DNA of 64,000 nt from Hyposmocoma kahamanoa. Lineage: Eukaryota > Arthropoda > Insecta > Lepidoptera > Cosmopterigidae. This document shows, piece by piece, positions 51,971 to 63,966 of this stretch (positions are counted from its first letter, which is position 1; each line of letters starts with the position of its first letter). The DNA lies in the NCBI RefSeq assembly GCF_003589595.1, contig NW_020653712.1, positions 442,443-506,442 on the forward strand, written 5' to 3'. Under the pieces are notes generated by a model. That model saw only the letters and a list, made by a program, of their open reading frames with translations. It made no database searches and was not told where the DNA came from. Position numbers and translations under genes: made by a program.

Positions 51971-52543
51971 TCGGGTATATAACCAGAAGTAGAGGCGAAA
52001 TAAGGGCCCTTACTTCGCCATTTCCTCTATCCACGGAAGATTTATGTGGTTTGTGGGGCCATCCATCCCTTTCAACTCATTAGGCAAATGAGCCTTATAT
52101 TACTTTTAAATATCAACTCTCGTTTGCGCTGAAATCACACATTAGAAAGCTGAAATAGTACAGCGCCACCAACTGACCTGTGGGTACGTCTCCGTATATT
52201 ACAAAAATATTCAGTATTTATTGTAATAAAGATAATATCTCTAACAATGGGAGGTTGTTCCATTCGGTGGTGTGGGATAACTAGCAAAACATCTACTTAC
52301 AAACAAACGGAATCACATTTCATTGGTAATTAAATATGAAATTTGTAATTTTTCTATTTTCGTCCATTATAGCTAAGCTCAAGTTGAACTGGTCGAATTG
52401 AAGTGAAACAATTGACGACACCCGTTAATTGTTTCGAATTCGGGCTGGCCAATCGGAGCGCAGTTGTCACCGTAATGTATTTTGCAGAATAATTTTCAAA
52501 CAAAAAAATGACATTTCGTCTCTATTTCTGGTTATATACTCGA
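51971..52543. mobile_element. 573-bp element with 30-bp terminal inverted repeats
   Basis: TCGGGTATATAACCAGAAGT, then AGAGGCGAAA, at the left is matched with three differences by the complement of 52514-52543 (TTTCGTCTCTATTTCTGGTT, then ATATACTCGA). The interior is non-coding. The first 360 bp are shared with 44960-45265. Confidence 0.75.
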
Positions 52544-54830
52544 ATTCTAAAATATTTGACAATAGAATTACATGAAACATACAACACTTTTATTTTTTTA
52601 TATATATTGTAATTCTCCTATTTAAACCGGCTCATTTCGGAAAGCCGTTGTTCTTCAGAAGTCACAACTAGTGACGAGAAAAACCGCTAAACGACTTTGT
52701 GAGCTTTTTGCTTAGAGGATGGAAAATAGTCTATTAAATTTGCATATTTATATTTGCAATGACGTGTTTAAAAATAAAAGAGAAATTCTCAATAATAATG
52801 ACATTCTTCATCTACTATATGTAGAAAAAAAATATCGTATTTTTTCGTAAGCAGTGATCGCCTTCTATGTAAATTTAAATAATTTATATTATGAAAAACA
52901 CTTCACGACGATGAAAATGGGTCACTTCAATAAATCTTCACGGTATTCACATCGTACTTTTTTTTGTTTATTATTAATTATCTATTAATAGACAAAAAAA
53001 TATAAGCTTGAGAAGAAAAACAGCTGTGAACAGCAAAAGCTCAAATACGACAACCTGAGCCGTAGCTACAGCTTATTTCCTTTTGCTGATATGACTCTGG
53101 GAACCACAAGCGTGATACTCAGGCAAGATGTTTTTAGTTTGCCTCGTCGAAGTCTCCCGTGACCTAAAAGCTGGTAGCTACTTCCCAAAAAGATTGGCTA
53201 TATCAAAAATATATTACGCTTATTTCCATTTTTAAATGCCATGATTAGTAGAAATTAGAAAATCAACAATTCATTAAATAATATTGTTGTCATTAAATTA
53301 CATATCAAATATCATTTTCCGTCAAGGATCGTCATAAGTTGATAACAAATATACAAAAATATGTCAAGATAATAATTGGAATAAAATAGAAAATACTCAA
53401 TATCGTTACATTTTTAGGTCCATAAATTCATGTACAGTGTATAAAGAATTTTTCAAGAAAAGGTATTTCAGCAGGCGCCTAAATATTTCGTCCGACGGTT
53501 CAAGTCTGATTGTAGTGGGTGCACGCTCATAGTAAGTACTCGTAGGTCCGTAACACGCGTTATTTTCTCTGTAAGTGCGATGCTAGAAACATTTACAGTA
53601 ATAAATGAAGTAATATTAAAAATTATAAAAAAATTTGATTTTTTTGTAACCATTGTTACCTTTCGCAACAAGGTTGATTTTCGTAGGTAATAAAAGTGTT
53701 AATACCTACAGTTAATGTTCGATCGGAATGCACTGATTTGATTCGTTTTATGAGTACGTGCTAAAATCAAAATAGGTTGGGCTCGTTCTAGAATATAACT
53801 GCCGGCACTACACGTATATTCTTTACGAAACTGACACATACGGATATTTATATAAGGTTCTTATTAGTTCAACTTACTTATAAAGTCCATATCAAAGTCT
53901 GAATACTGCTTACTGAATATTCTTCTGCACGGATATTTCATTATATTTTTTTTATTACAGCACAAAATTTACTAAATCTAAATTTCGAAATTAAAAAATT
54001 CCCGCTCGATTCCAATTTCGAATTTAAAATAATATTGCACCTTGCACGTGACAGGTTCAAATGCATACTGACTAATAGTTGAACACCTCAGTTTCCTATG
54101 TCCGTTTCCGAAAAAAGTTTACAAAAAAAAAGCAAGGACAGGTACAATAGTGACTTGGGTGTATTGTTGTGGCCGTTGCTCTTTTCGTCACTTCGGTGGC
54201 ATAATTTTTTATTATGATATAACGGATGCATTTGCGTAATTTGATACATTTATTAATTTAGTTAGTATATAACCAATACTTTTGTCAAAAATTTTACTTG
54301 GAAATGCGCTTTCGACATGACGGTGATGCCACTGAATGATAATGGACACTTAAAAGAGTGCACATTTGAATTGTATGTGGTGTCGGAGTTAATGTTTGTG
54401 ATTTTTCTTAATTAATTACTATTTATTGATTAAGCACTTGCTAAAAAGCTATCAGCTTAAAACTATAACAAAAAATTTAATGATAATTAAAAAAAACTAA
54501 AATATTAAATCGTATCACAGTTATGATATGACCATAAAAGCACGCCATTTTTTTTTAATATTAATTAAAGGTAAAAGAAATGGCGGGTCTTAGTAGCTAC
54601 GGAAATAAAACCCCTGAACTCTTCTTTCTTTAAGTAATTGACAGATTCAGGCGTTACTTAGCGGAAATCCATGTTAATAAAAATGGAACTAAATTCATTT
54701 GCCGCGAACCCCGGGAAGGTTAAATCGTGCAAAATAGCTGTGCGTGTGCTGAATATTTTTCATGTAATTAATTTTCTCGCCATCTTTGTGTTATTTTTTT
54801 CCACGTCAAAAATATAATCAAATTTAGCAT
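52544..54830. other. AT-rich upstream flank, no gene
   Basis: No supportable coding region. The GTGACCTAAAAGCTGGTAGC patch near 53160 resembles 16155. Confidence 0.3.
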
Positions 54831-54834
54831 CACA

Positions 54835-55015
54835 CATGACGAGCGCTGTGGCAGATCTTTGCGATTTTTAGCTCTGATGTCCACTTGCACAAAACTTAAG
54901 TACGTGTTAAATCAATACTTAAATTGATGACACTCTTAACACAGTGTATTAAAGTGTCTTTTGCATGGCAGGCGTGTCGCTGACCGCCAGGCGCACAAGT
55001 TGTTTGTCCCGTTAA
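54835..55015 (+). repeat. A-family repeat, rearranged
   Basis: ATGACGAGCGCTGTGGCAGA, TCTTTGCGATTTTTAGCTCT, then an insertion with AACTTAAGTACGTGTTAAAT, then CCGCCAGGCGCACAAGTTGT. A similar AACTTAAGTACGCGTA insert is present in the copy at 57575. Confidence 0.6.
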
Positions 55016-55547
55016 AAAAGGCACTATTTAAGTGTACATGCTCCATTGTCGACTTCATCGTCACTTTCCATTAGGTGAGATGGAGGTCAAATGCATTTAT
55101 TCTTTTATTTAAAAAAAAAAAGGCAGTTTAAAAATTCACCCTCTTACAATTGCCGGCTAAGAATAGGGCCCGTATAATTATTTGACAGATTTGACGCCTT
55201 TTTTATTGTGTAACTTGATAATTTTGTTTGGTAACCGTTTGTAATGCTTATCTGATGTCAATTGAGTCATCCGATTATGGAAGTTGTGTAGGTTGCAAAA
55301 GGTATTATTAATAGTTTTCAAAATTTATTGATTTCCGATTGCTGTGTGTGGCGTGCTGTGAAGAAATGTTTAATGAAATTATTTATTTCAACTTTAGAGA
55401 TGTACAAATAATTTATTTGTATAAAAAAATATTTAAAAAGAATATATTAATGTGGCGAGATGGGTAGGTTACGTTGTCAAAGTTCTGGAACGTAGACGGG
55501 TGAGACTAGCAGAGAGAGGCCCAGCCCATATATGTGAACGATTTTTT

Positions 55548-55800
55548 TTATGACACCAAATGACAAGACGAACAAGTCTGTCCTGGTCATAGGCGTGTCA
55601 CTTTCCACTAGGTAAGTACTGCCACCTTGCATATGTCTACCGTTTAGCAGTAATGTGAGCATTACTGCGTTCCTGTTTGAAGGTGTACGTGTGCTGGTAA
55701 AATTACAGGCACATGGGTCTGTCTATATCTCAGAGTGAGCGTGCAGTGGCAGCGCTTACCACCAGCCACACGACTTGTTGGTCCTGTCGCTTCGTACATA
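55548..55800. repeat. two A-family repeats joined in opposite orientation
   Basis: CAAATGACAAGACGAACAAG (minus-sense head), then GTAAGTACTGCCACCTTGCA, AGCAGTAATGTGAGCATTAC and GCACATGGGTCTGTC (plus-sense). Both are incomplete. Confidence 0.6.
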
Positions 55801-56302
55801 AAAATGATGTATACAGTAACAACAATAAATAACAATCACCCTATCTACTCGTTACTATTCTAACACTCATTGCAAACAGTATAATAAATAAATAGGTAAC
55901 AAATAAACAACTTCCTTGACACCTATCACACGCATAAACATTCATAAACTATCTGTACATCTGAGCGGACAACCATTAAATCTCAATCAATGGCTACAAA
56001 GCTTAATTCGACATTTGTATGCGTCGACATGCCCGCGCCAAAGGCGACAATAGCGCAAAATCAATAAAATAATAATATTATGTGCTCGTGTGTGATAAAA
56101 TGAGCCACTATAGGTTTCATTCGTAAGTTTTAGATGGTAAATAAATATATAAATGTGTGATAGTTAAAGAAAAGGGATAAGTAGATGAAAAAATATTTAT
56201 CCTTGCTGCTTCCTATTGCGTCGTGCGTCATCCATTAAAAACAGAAGCCCCGCGCGCTCGTCTCTCATCTAGCAATCTCATAAAAAGTAAATCTTAATTT
56301 GC
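55801..56302. other. non-coding stretch
   Basis: No gene or bounded repeat identified. Confidence 0.3.
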
Positions 56303-56405
56303 CCTCCGGATCTTTGCGATTTGAAGCTCTGAGTGGCACTGCAACTGCTATGGACAGGCTTGTAGCTTACTACCAGGTGCACGACTTATTAATCCCGTCA
56401 CGTGA
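56303..56405 (+). repeat. A-family repeat fragment
   Basis: CCGGATCTTTGCGATTTGAA, CTATGGACAGGCTTGTAGCT, CAGGTGCACGACTTATTAAT. Confidence 0.7.
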
Positions 56406-56558
56406 TTAAAAAATATTCTCCTAAAAAAGTCCTAAATTTATCACCATGGCACATAAATGTACTACCAATCATGTGAACGCGAAATAAATAAATAATTAAA
56501 AAATAAAAATGGTGATAAAAGTTACACACATCATGCTAGGCTCCTGTATGCGACTTTT

Positions 56559-56845
56559 TAACCGACTTCAAAAACAGGAGGATGTTCTCAATTCGACTGT
56601 CTTCTTCTTAGTGTGCCGCTTCTCTACGAAGGCTGGCGACCATCACGGCTTTTTAAATTTTTGAAGCTGTCGCACGAAAGAGGGAGCGTGTGCTAAGGTG
56701 GAACCAGTTGCTGAGACTCCATCTCCAAAGGTGGTAAATTAGGAGATGAATCCGGTTTGTTGGATTTTACCCATTTTACGTTATAAGATTTCAATAAGAC
56801 TTGGCAAATAAATGTAATTCCACAAACTTTTGAGGTCGAATTTTT
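56559..56845. repeat. D-family element copy
   Basis: TTTTAACCGACTTCAAAAAC to ACTTTTGAGGTCGAATTTTT. The middle carries extra CGCTTCTCTACGAAGGCTGG sequence not seen in other copies. Confidence 0.7.
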
Positions 56846-56862
56846 TGTATAAAACCTTATTT

Positions 56863-57060
56863 ATTATACCATGTGTCCGGACGAACAAGCTATGCGCCTG
56901 GTGGTAAGCGACATGCCTATCCATAACAGTCGCAGTGTCACTCAGAGCTTTAAGTAGCAAAGATCACCGGGCACCAAGGGGCACCGCCACTGCCCCATCA
57001 CCCTGAGGCAAAAATTTCACCAGCAACTTACCCTTCAAAACAAAAAGATCTTTCAACTTA
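56863..57060 (-). repeat. A-family repeat copy
   Basis: ACGAACAAGCTATGCGCCTG, AACAGTCGCAGTGTCACTCA, CACTGCCCCATCACCCTGAG. It runs directly into a second, opposite fragment (57060-57125). Confidence 0.7.
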
Positions 57061-57574
57061 TGTCTCAGGATAACAGGCGCAGAGCTAAAGCTTTGAGCGG
57101 CACTGCAACTGCCTTCCACAGGCGTATCTTTTACCAAAACTTATCACGTGGTACTGGAGTAACGCCTTGTATATTAACAGTAAAACTTTGTCTACTGCTA
57201 GTTTGGTAGACTTGTAGATTAGTGTAAATTTGCAATAGCATAATTGTGAATGCTTTCCACAATACTTAGAGGAGAATAAGATGTTAATATTACCAAGGTA
57301 CCGTGAGATAATCACATGATGGCACCTTTCAGCTGAGAGCGTCTCAAATGATTTACATATCACTGCCATCTTCGTAGAGCATAAGGGCTGTTGCAAAAAA
57401 AGATGTAATTCGAGTCTTTAGAGTCTTTGACTGTAATATTCAATGGATAAATTTTGAGACAGATTTTAGATACGTAGAGTCCCTTTTCATTTGATTGAAC
57501 ACTTCTGTTCCCTAGCTGTTGGTACTAACACTTTGAAAATGTTATAGAACTCATGGATACACGTAGCAAAGGAA

Positions 57575-57765
57575 ATAATAGGCACATGAGACTTGTCAAC
57601 TTATGTCTAAGGTGGCGGGCGCACTGGGAGTGCTCCTCAGATCATTGCGATTTACAGCTCTGAGTGGCACTTGTACTAAACTTAAGTACGCGTACACGTA
57701 CGAAGTATAGTTGTTAAGAAAAGGCGTATAGTTTACCACCAGCCGCGCGACTTGTGCGTGCCGTC
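57575..57765 (+). repeat. A-family repeat copy with AACTTAAGTACG insert
   Basis: CACATGAGACTTGTCAACTT, GGCGGGCGCACTGGGAGTGC, then CTAAACTTAAGTACGCGTAC, then CCACCAGCCGCGCGACTTGT. Confidence 0.7.
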
Positions 57766-57789
57766 ATTGAAACAGCCGACAAGTCTCTT

Positions 57790-58150
57790 ATAATTACATA
57801 CATACAAATCAACACGCCTGTTTCCCACCGGGGTAGGCAGAGACTACGGATCTCCACTTACTACACTCCTGACAAACCTCTTTCGCCTCCTCCGCTTCCA
57901 TCAATCTCTACATACACGCTCGTTTATTTCTGATAATTTTAACTTTTTCCTCAATCTGACTGAGACATGTCCGCCGAGGTCTACCTCTCTCCACGCTTCC
58001 ATCCACATTCACTATATAAACTTATGCCTTCAATCTACCAACATTCATTCTCTCTACATGACGAAATCATCGAAGCATCCCTCTCTCTATTCTTGTCACT
58101 ACATCATCTTACGTTTCTCTTACAGTTGCTTAACTAAATTACTAATCACC
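57790..58150. repeat. lepidopteran GGGGTAGGCAGAGACTACGG repeat
   Basis: CATACATACAAATCAACACG, CCTGTTTCCCACCGGGGTAG, GCAGAGACTACGGATCTCCA, then a pyrimidine-rich body (CTCCGCTTCCATCAATCTCT). From memory this wording is widespread in moth genomes. Element class uncertain. Confidence 0.55.
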
Positions 58151-58542
58151 CTTTCCAAAACTTTCCTTATCAGACAATAAAACCGACAATAGTAATAGTT
58201 TTGTAAAATTTGGTCCATCTTGCATAATTTAGGGCTTCATAAAAACGACAAGCCGTCCTCAATAAACAACAGGCCTATTGTTTAGATGGCCAACTAAAGT
58301 TGCCGTTCATTGTACGCGTGGGAACCTAAATGCACGTTTGTCACTTGCCGTGACTGTAAAATCACTGCATTTTTTAAATAACTTGTTACTGCAATGCATC
58401 AATACGTTACGACCCACTGGTACGACAAGAGTTAGAAAAAATAAGTACAATGTATAGAGCTATGATCCTATGAGTCTTAGATTCCCGTCTGAAGGCCGGA
58501 ACTGAGTCAAGGTGAAAGTCAAATAATCATTTATTCCATAGG

Positions 58543-58835
58543 TAGTAGCAGTAGCGCTCCTTGTGAAAGAGTTCGTCAAGGGAAGTACTGCCACCTTACC
58601 TATTTCTGCCGCCAAGCAGTAATGTCAGCATTACTGTGTTCTAGTTTTGAAGGGTAAGGGTGCTGGTGAAATTACAGGCACATGGGACTTGTCAACTTAT
58701 GTATCAGGGTGACGGGCGCAGTGGCAGTGCCCCTCAGATCTTTGCGATTTAAAGCTCTGAGTGGCACTGCAACTGTTATGGACAGGCGTGTAGCTTACCA
58801 TCAGGCGCACTTACCACAAGTCACTTGATGTTATA
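58543..58835 (+). repeat. A-family repeat, full length reference copy
   Basis: All blocks are present in order: GGTAGTAGCAGTAGCGCTCC, GAAGTACTGCCACCTTACCT, AGCAGTAATGTCAGCATTAC, GGGTGCTGGTGAAATTACAG, ACATGGGACTTGTCAACTTA, GGGCGCAGTGGCAGTGCCCC, AAAGCTCTGAGTGGCACTGC, ATGGACAGGCGTGTAGCTTA, then GTCACTTGATGTTATAAAAA. No ORF and no clear polymerase III boxes. Confidence 0.85.
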
Positions 58836-59132
58836 AAAAATAGGTAAAATTTTACACTTGAAAATATCATTTTTTAAGCTACTGCTCGTTCACTGTGCTG
58901 ACTTCCCTGAGAAGAACGAGCAAGAAACTCTAGGGATTGCTCTTTTCAAATAAACTTAAATGCTATGGAATATTTCTGTGGAATCTAGACTGTTATCTAG
59001 ATCTTTTATCTAACACGTAGTCTTCAATTTATATAATATATTTAAGTAATATAACTTCTCAATTAAAATATTTTAATGTAAATTTGGAACTTAAGAAATG
59101 ACAATTTTAATACATATATTCTTTTTTTTCAT

Positions 59133-59240
59133 AACGCACACACTCCACATAGCCCCGCGGGTGCCATGGACACACACATAGACGACCACAGATTAGACCC
59201 AAACTCAGAGAGAAATAAATGTAGGCCATACAAATATTTC
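59133..59240 (-). repeat. C-family SINE, truncated, inverted to the next copy
   Basis: CACATAGCCCCGCGGGTGCC, CACACACATAGACGACCACA, GTAGGCCATACAAATATTTC. Lacks the tRNA head. Confidence 0.75.
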
Positions 59241-59324
59241 TGCGTGATAGTAACAGTTAAGCCATAGAGCCAATTATACTCCGCATACTCCGGAATCTTA
59301 TTGTAAAAATTTAATACCCGACTG

Positions 59325-59510
59325 CCTGAGACGACTGCCACGCAGAGGTCCCAGGTTCGATTCCCGGGCCGGGAGAAATATTTGTATGGCCTATATTTCT
59401 CTCGTGAGTTTGGGTGTAATTTGTGGTTGTCTATGTGTGTTTCCAAGGCACCCGTGATGCTGGGTGTCCCTATTGCGGGGCTATGTTTATTGTGTGCGTT
59501 ATTATTATTA
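59325..59510 (+). repeat. C-family tRNA-derived SINE
   Basis: GACTGCCACGCAGAGGTCCC, GGTTCGATTCCCGGGCCGGG, TTTGGGTGTAATTTGTGGTT, ending (TTA)n. Together with 59133-59240 it makes a 100-bp-arm inverted pair. Confidence 0.8.
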
Positions 59511-59803
59511 AATTAAAAAAATGCTTATTATAACTGGCTGTAGCGATGAATTAAAATATGGTGGCAAAGTAACAAGGACAATAAAAAAATACCCTTGGTA
59601 CTACTAGACCAGGTACTAATTTTTGCTTAGTTTTATCTGTTTTTGCTGTTTGAAAGTACATAAATTGTTGATTGTAAACTTGGTTTGATATAGTCATATA
59701 TGTATAGACAGACCAGGCATACTTTAGTGCTTCCAGAATAATAATTGTTACTTTTATGTAATGCAGTGCATACCTTTAATTGAAATGCATGCATAATACT
59801 AGT

Positions 59804-60035
59804 TTTTAACCGACTTCAAAAAAAGGAGGAGGTTCTTAAATCGTCTGTATATTTTGTTTTTTTTTTGTATGTATGTTACGCGATAACTCCGCTATTTGTG
59901 AACCGATATTGATGATTCTTTCTTTCTGGAAAGAGGGTATCTCAGAAGTGGTCCCATTTAAATTTGAAGAAAATATTCCACCTCTAAGGGTGGTAAACTA
60001 GGGGATGAATGACTTTTGAGGTCGGTTTTTTTAAC
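59804..60035. repeat. D-family element copy
   Basis: TTTTTAACCGACTTCAAAAA to GACTTTTGAGGTCGGTTTTT, with ACGCGATAACTCCGCTATTT and CTCTAAGGGTGGTAAACTAG. The CCGGTAACCG block is deleted. Confidence 0.8.
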
Positions 60036-60334
60036 CGGAAGTTGGGTTAGGTTATAAATGTATCGTTTTTATAAATATTTAACGTATCTGTAGGACAAAA
60101 TTTATAATTTTCGGGCAATGAATGGTTAATAATAAAAAATAAAAAAGTAGATCGATAGAAATATTTACGTAACGTTTTTTTGTTTAGAGCTTGTAATGCT
60201 TACGTAATAAGATATTTATCCAGATAATAATAGGTATATTTTATTTGTCCTTTCCTACATTTGTAAAGACCATTTATGAACACATTAAAAAAAATTGATG
60301 TCAAATGTCTTTTTGTTTCATTTTTTCTAAGATC

Positions 60335-60545
60335 AAGTGAGGGGACAAACAAGGGGGCACTGCCACTGCGCCTGTTACTCTCAGATGTACGTTGACAAGT
60401 TTCATATGCCTGTAATGTTAACCAGCACTCTTACCATTCAAAACCGGAACGTAATAAAGGTGACATTACAGCTTGGCGGCAGTAATAGGTAAGGTGACAG
60501 TACTTCCCTGGACGAACTCTTTCATAAGGAGCTCTACTGATACTA
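60335..60545 (-). repeat. A-family repeat, internally deleted
   Basis: TCAAGTGAGGGGACAAACAA, CACTGCCACTGCGCCTGTTA, ACATTACAGCTTGGCGGCAG, CAGTACTTCCCTGGACGAAC. Confidence 0.75.
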
Positions 60546-60779
60546 AAATATCAATATTTTCTATTATTATTTTCTTGTAGAGTTAAAATTTTGTCCCGAG
60601 CTGATTTTCGTTCTTCTTTAATTTATATTGGCTAGTGGAAATTTGCTGGTTTAAGAGATAAGTTTTTTATAATATAATTTTCTATAAAAATTGTCAACTA
60701 TGTTTCCCAAATAAAATAAACAAATATACAAATGACGTTACCTGCATTTCGGAGGAGCTTTTTAAAAGTCTCGTCTTTT

Positions 60780-60885
60780 AGACGTGTGACATCCTAAACC
60801 CGAATTGTGCCCGCATTAGGGATGATCTGTGTCCAGGGATGGGACGTATATGGGGTTGCGATGACAATAAATTTTAAATAAAAAA
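60780..60885 (+). repeat. probable RTE-type LINE 3' tail
   Basis: GCATTAGGGATGATCTGTGT, CCAGGGATGGGACGTATATG, GGTTGCGATGACAATAAATT and an A-rich end. Recalled as the usual 3' end of lepidopteran RTE-like LINEs. No ORF. Confidence 0.45.
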
Positions 60886-62320
60886 AATAACCCTTCCAAT
60901 AGGATACTTCAAAATTCAATAATAACAAACTTCTTATAAAATAATATTTATCTCAAGCAAATCTCTGTTCATCTCAAAATCTTCTCCAGCTAGCAACAAA
61001 AGCGCACACGTGCTTGTAATCCGTCGGATCCGGGTTCCAGTCGCGGTGGTCCCCATACTTCATCTATTGTTTTTACAAGGGGTGAATGTATTTTTAAGTA
61101 TTGAATCCATATAAGTAGTATTCGATACAAGGTTTTATAGTGTAATAAATATATATTGGAGTAATGGAAAGGCGTTATTTTATTTAGATTGGTACTCTGT
61201 TACGTAATGAATTTGTTGATAAGACGGTTTAATGCTTCGATTTAACGGTAATTATTTAATGCAGCCTATTTATTATTAATTATTGAAATTAGTAGTTGAT
61301 TTTGCATTGTAGTTGTAGTTCGACGTTTAAATTTACTTTTCTTTTGTTCAAAATTGCACTGTGGAACAAACCAAAATTCCAAATTCGAACTCGGCAGAAT
61401 GTAATCAGTTACCATTTTTAATCATCTAAGTTTTTTTTTTACTTTCGTAACTTCCTGAAGGAAGTTGTGGTTCAATTTTAAGACAACATAGATGTCACTT
61501 TTACTCTTAATCTCTTCAAATCCTTTCAATCTTGCATAATTGGATAATGAAATCACCTGTTAAAGATTTTAAGAGATTAAAGGCTTTAAAATACTTTGTA
61601 TTTTAAAGAAATTGTGACAATCTCTGACAATCTTTGTAAAAGACGACAAATCCTTTCAAAAGTCACGCCTGTGAGAAAATGGCGGTTGTGATTATAAATA
61701 ATTTCGCGCCAAAAGCTAATAGAAGGGCTTTTGTTCTTTTTTTGGGTCCAGCAATGGTTTTCCTACAAACTACAAGTTTATATTTCTGTCAAGTTTATTC
61801 ATTTAGGTACATAGTTTTGATTATGTTTTTGATAGGCGTTTCAATTTGTTCATAAAAATAAAATAACAATTTAATATTAATTTATTATAAAAAAATAACA
61901 GAATAGCTAGTTCCAAGTACTAAGTATGGAGACTGCTATTTTGTTAAAAGTTTTGCACAATTAAAAATTAAGAGGTGATTTCAAGTTTCATACGATCTTT
62001 ATTTATTTCGACATTTTTGATGATTTCCATAGTGTTTTCCTACCTGTACAAATTTCACGTTATTGTTAGGGATTCAAAAGTTACAACCCAAAAAACAAAT
62101 TTAATATTTGTGCAACCGAGGCAGAACTCTAAGTACTCATATTTGTGTGTATATAACTATGATGATAAAATATTTAAAAAAATACGTATACCGTTATTCT
62201 GAAACGTCATATCACAAAGAATATACAAAACAAAACTTAAGCATTTTACTTCCTAAATTGAAGTAATATTTGGACATGTGCCACTGTTGCACTCGGCCAG
62301 CGATATTTTATTATTATTTT
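60886..62320. other. AT-rich upstream flank, no gene
   Basis: No supportable coding region. A tRNA-like B-box word (GGATCCGGGTTCCAGTCGCG) at about 61026-61045 is isolated. Confidence 0.3.
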
Positions 62321-62324
62321 GTGA

Positions 62325-62480
62325 ATCCAAACAAGGGGGGACGAAGAATACTTGCGCTCGGTGGTAAGCGAAACGCCTATTCATAACAGTTGCACTGCCA
62401 TTCCGTGCTTTAAATCGCAAAGGTCTGAGGGGCTCGCTGGACGAACTCTTTCACAAGGAGCTCTACGCCTATTATAGTGT
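62325..62480 (-). repeat. A-family repeat, rearranged
   Basis: CTTGCGCTCGGTGGTAAGCG, TTCATAACAGTTGCACTGCC, then a jump to GCTGGACGAACTCTTTCACA. Confidence 0.65.
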
Positions 62481-62662
62481 GATGGGCGCAGTGGCATCAC
62501 TTGTTCGGCTTCCTCGGGCCCTTGTTATATAACGGATGTAATGGTGATTTGCATATTTATCCTCTAAACAAGTTTGAATGTAAGAACGTGGTCACTAAAA
62601 GGCTATTGACTTTGTCATATGAGGAAACCGAATACCTCCTGCATGTTCCATTATAGTTAATT

Positions 62663-62690
62663 CCCACACACGCAAACACACACTCTCACT

Positions 62691-62721
<31 letters not shown>

Positions 62722-62740
62722 ACACACAAACACACACAAC
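62663..62740. repeat. (CA)n microsatellite
   Basis: Dominantly CACACACA with a few G, T and AAC interruptions. Confidence 0.85.
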
Positions 62741-62878
62741 AAAATACTTGCCCTCTAGTCTTGAATTTTATTTATATTTATGATTTTTTGATTTGTATAA
62801 ACCAAATTTTGAGTAACTTTCTCTCATAGCAATCATTCGTGACGCAGTCAATGTTTTATTGATACTTTATACGGATTA

Positions 62879-62905
62879 AGGCCTCCGCCTACAGGGCGGA
62901 GGCCT
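62879..62905. repeat. GC-rich 11-bp hairpin
   Basis: AGGCCTCCGCC (62879-62889) and its exact complement (62895-62905) with a 5-base loop, in otherwise AT-rich DNA. It precedes sequence that ends in AATAAATT and a TTA repeat, so it may be the head of a retroelement 3'UTR. Confidence 0.6.
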
Positions 62906-63561
62906 GGAGACCTATAGCACAGGGTATCCTAGTTTAGGCTCCAGCCTTCACAGACAACAAATGTTTTATTACTTAAGAATGTTTAATTATGGTTGAAATT
63001 GTGTGTGAAGGAAATAAATTTATTTTTATTATTATTATTATTTCAGATGTTTGCGATTTAAAATTCTTTCTTTCTGAACTTTCCACCAGGCGCACGAGTT
63101 ATTCGTCTCGTCACTAGCTAAAAAAAAAATGAAAATAATTTTCATTTAACACTTACTTATTTTTTTTCTTACATATGAATATAACTCATGGATAGAAAGC
63201 AAAAATAAAGTACTAAACTGTAGAAAACAATTCTAGAAAACCATCCTACCATTGTTACCGACTCGGTCTTCGCCTTTTACGTCATCCTTTTGAAGACTGT
63301 CTTTTGTTTCGATCCGCATAGAGACGCACGTGTTGTTCGCAGGTTTTACTATTTTGTTTACACTTTTTTTCTTTACGATTTTTTTGTTTACACTTTTATT
63401 TTGGAATAAGACACCTGTAGTGCTATTGTCGCGTTTGCAATCATTCAACAATTTGCGTGGGAAAGACGCTGTAGGCAAATTGGGATATTATTCTTTTTTT
63501 TGGAGACGGGAATTTAGTCACTTCTTTTACAATTATTCATATTTTATTTAAGATTACTAGT

Positions 63562-63690
63562 GACGGGACGCATAGGTTGTGCGTCTGGTGGTAAGCGACA
63601 CGCCTGTCCATAGTAATTATAGTGCCACTCAGAGCTTAGCAAACATCTGAAAGACAGACTGCCACTGCGCCCTGTCAACCTGAGATATAA
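63562..63690 (-). repeat. A-family repeat copy
   Basis: ACTAGTGACGGGACGCATAG, TTGTGCGTCTGGTGGTAAGC, ACACGCCTGTCCATAGTAAT. Confidence 0.75.
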
Positions 63691-63761
63691 GTTGGAACGT
63701 CTTATTAATAAAAGTACAACTGATTTATAAAACCATCTATCGCTTCATCAATTAATAAATA

Positions 63762-63855
63762 GCAGTAGAGTTCTTTGTGGAAGAGTTCGTCCAGGGAAGT
63801 AATGCCACCTCATTTCTGTCGTCAAGTGGTAATGTCAGTATTACTGTGTTAAATC
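63762..63855 (+). repeat. A-family repeat head, opposite orientation
   Basis: AGCAGTAGAGTTCTTTGTGG, GAGTTCGTCCAGGGAAGTAA, AAGTGGTAATGTCAGTATTA. Confidence 0.7.
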
Positions 63856-63966
63856 TTGCAGTTAATTTTGTGAAAAAAAGATATCAAACAAAAGCGCAGC
63901 TAATTTGCACGGTTTATTCACTAAGTTCGTTCGTTAGCAGAGCAGCAAAATTAATTTACTTTAATT

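Noticed and set aside
7620..59380. GGTTCGATTCC words resembling tRNA genes (7620, 28915, 35765, 40830, 43820, 59350 and others)
   Set aside because: They sit in repeated SINE units with a non-tRNA body and no complete cloverleaf; not tRNA genes.
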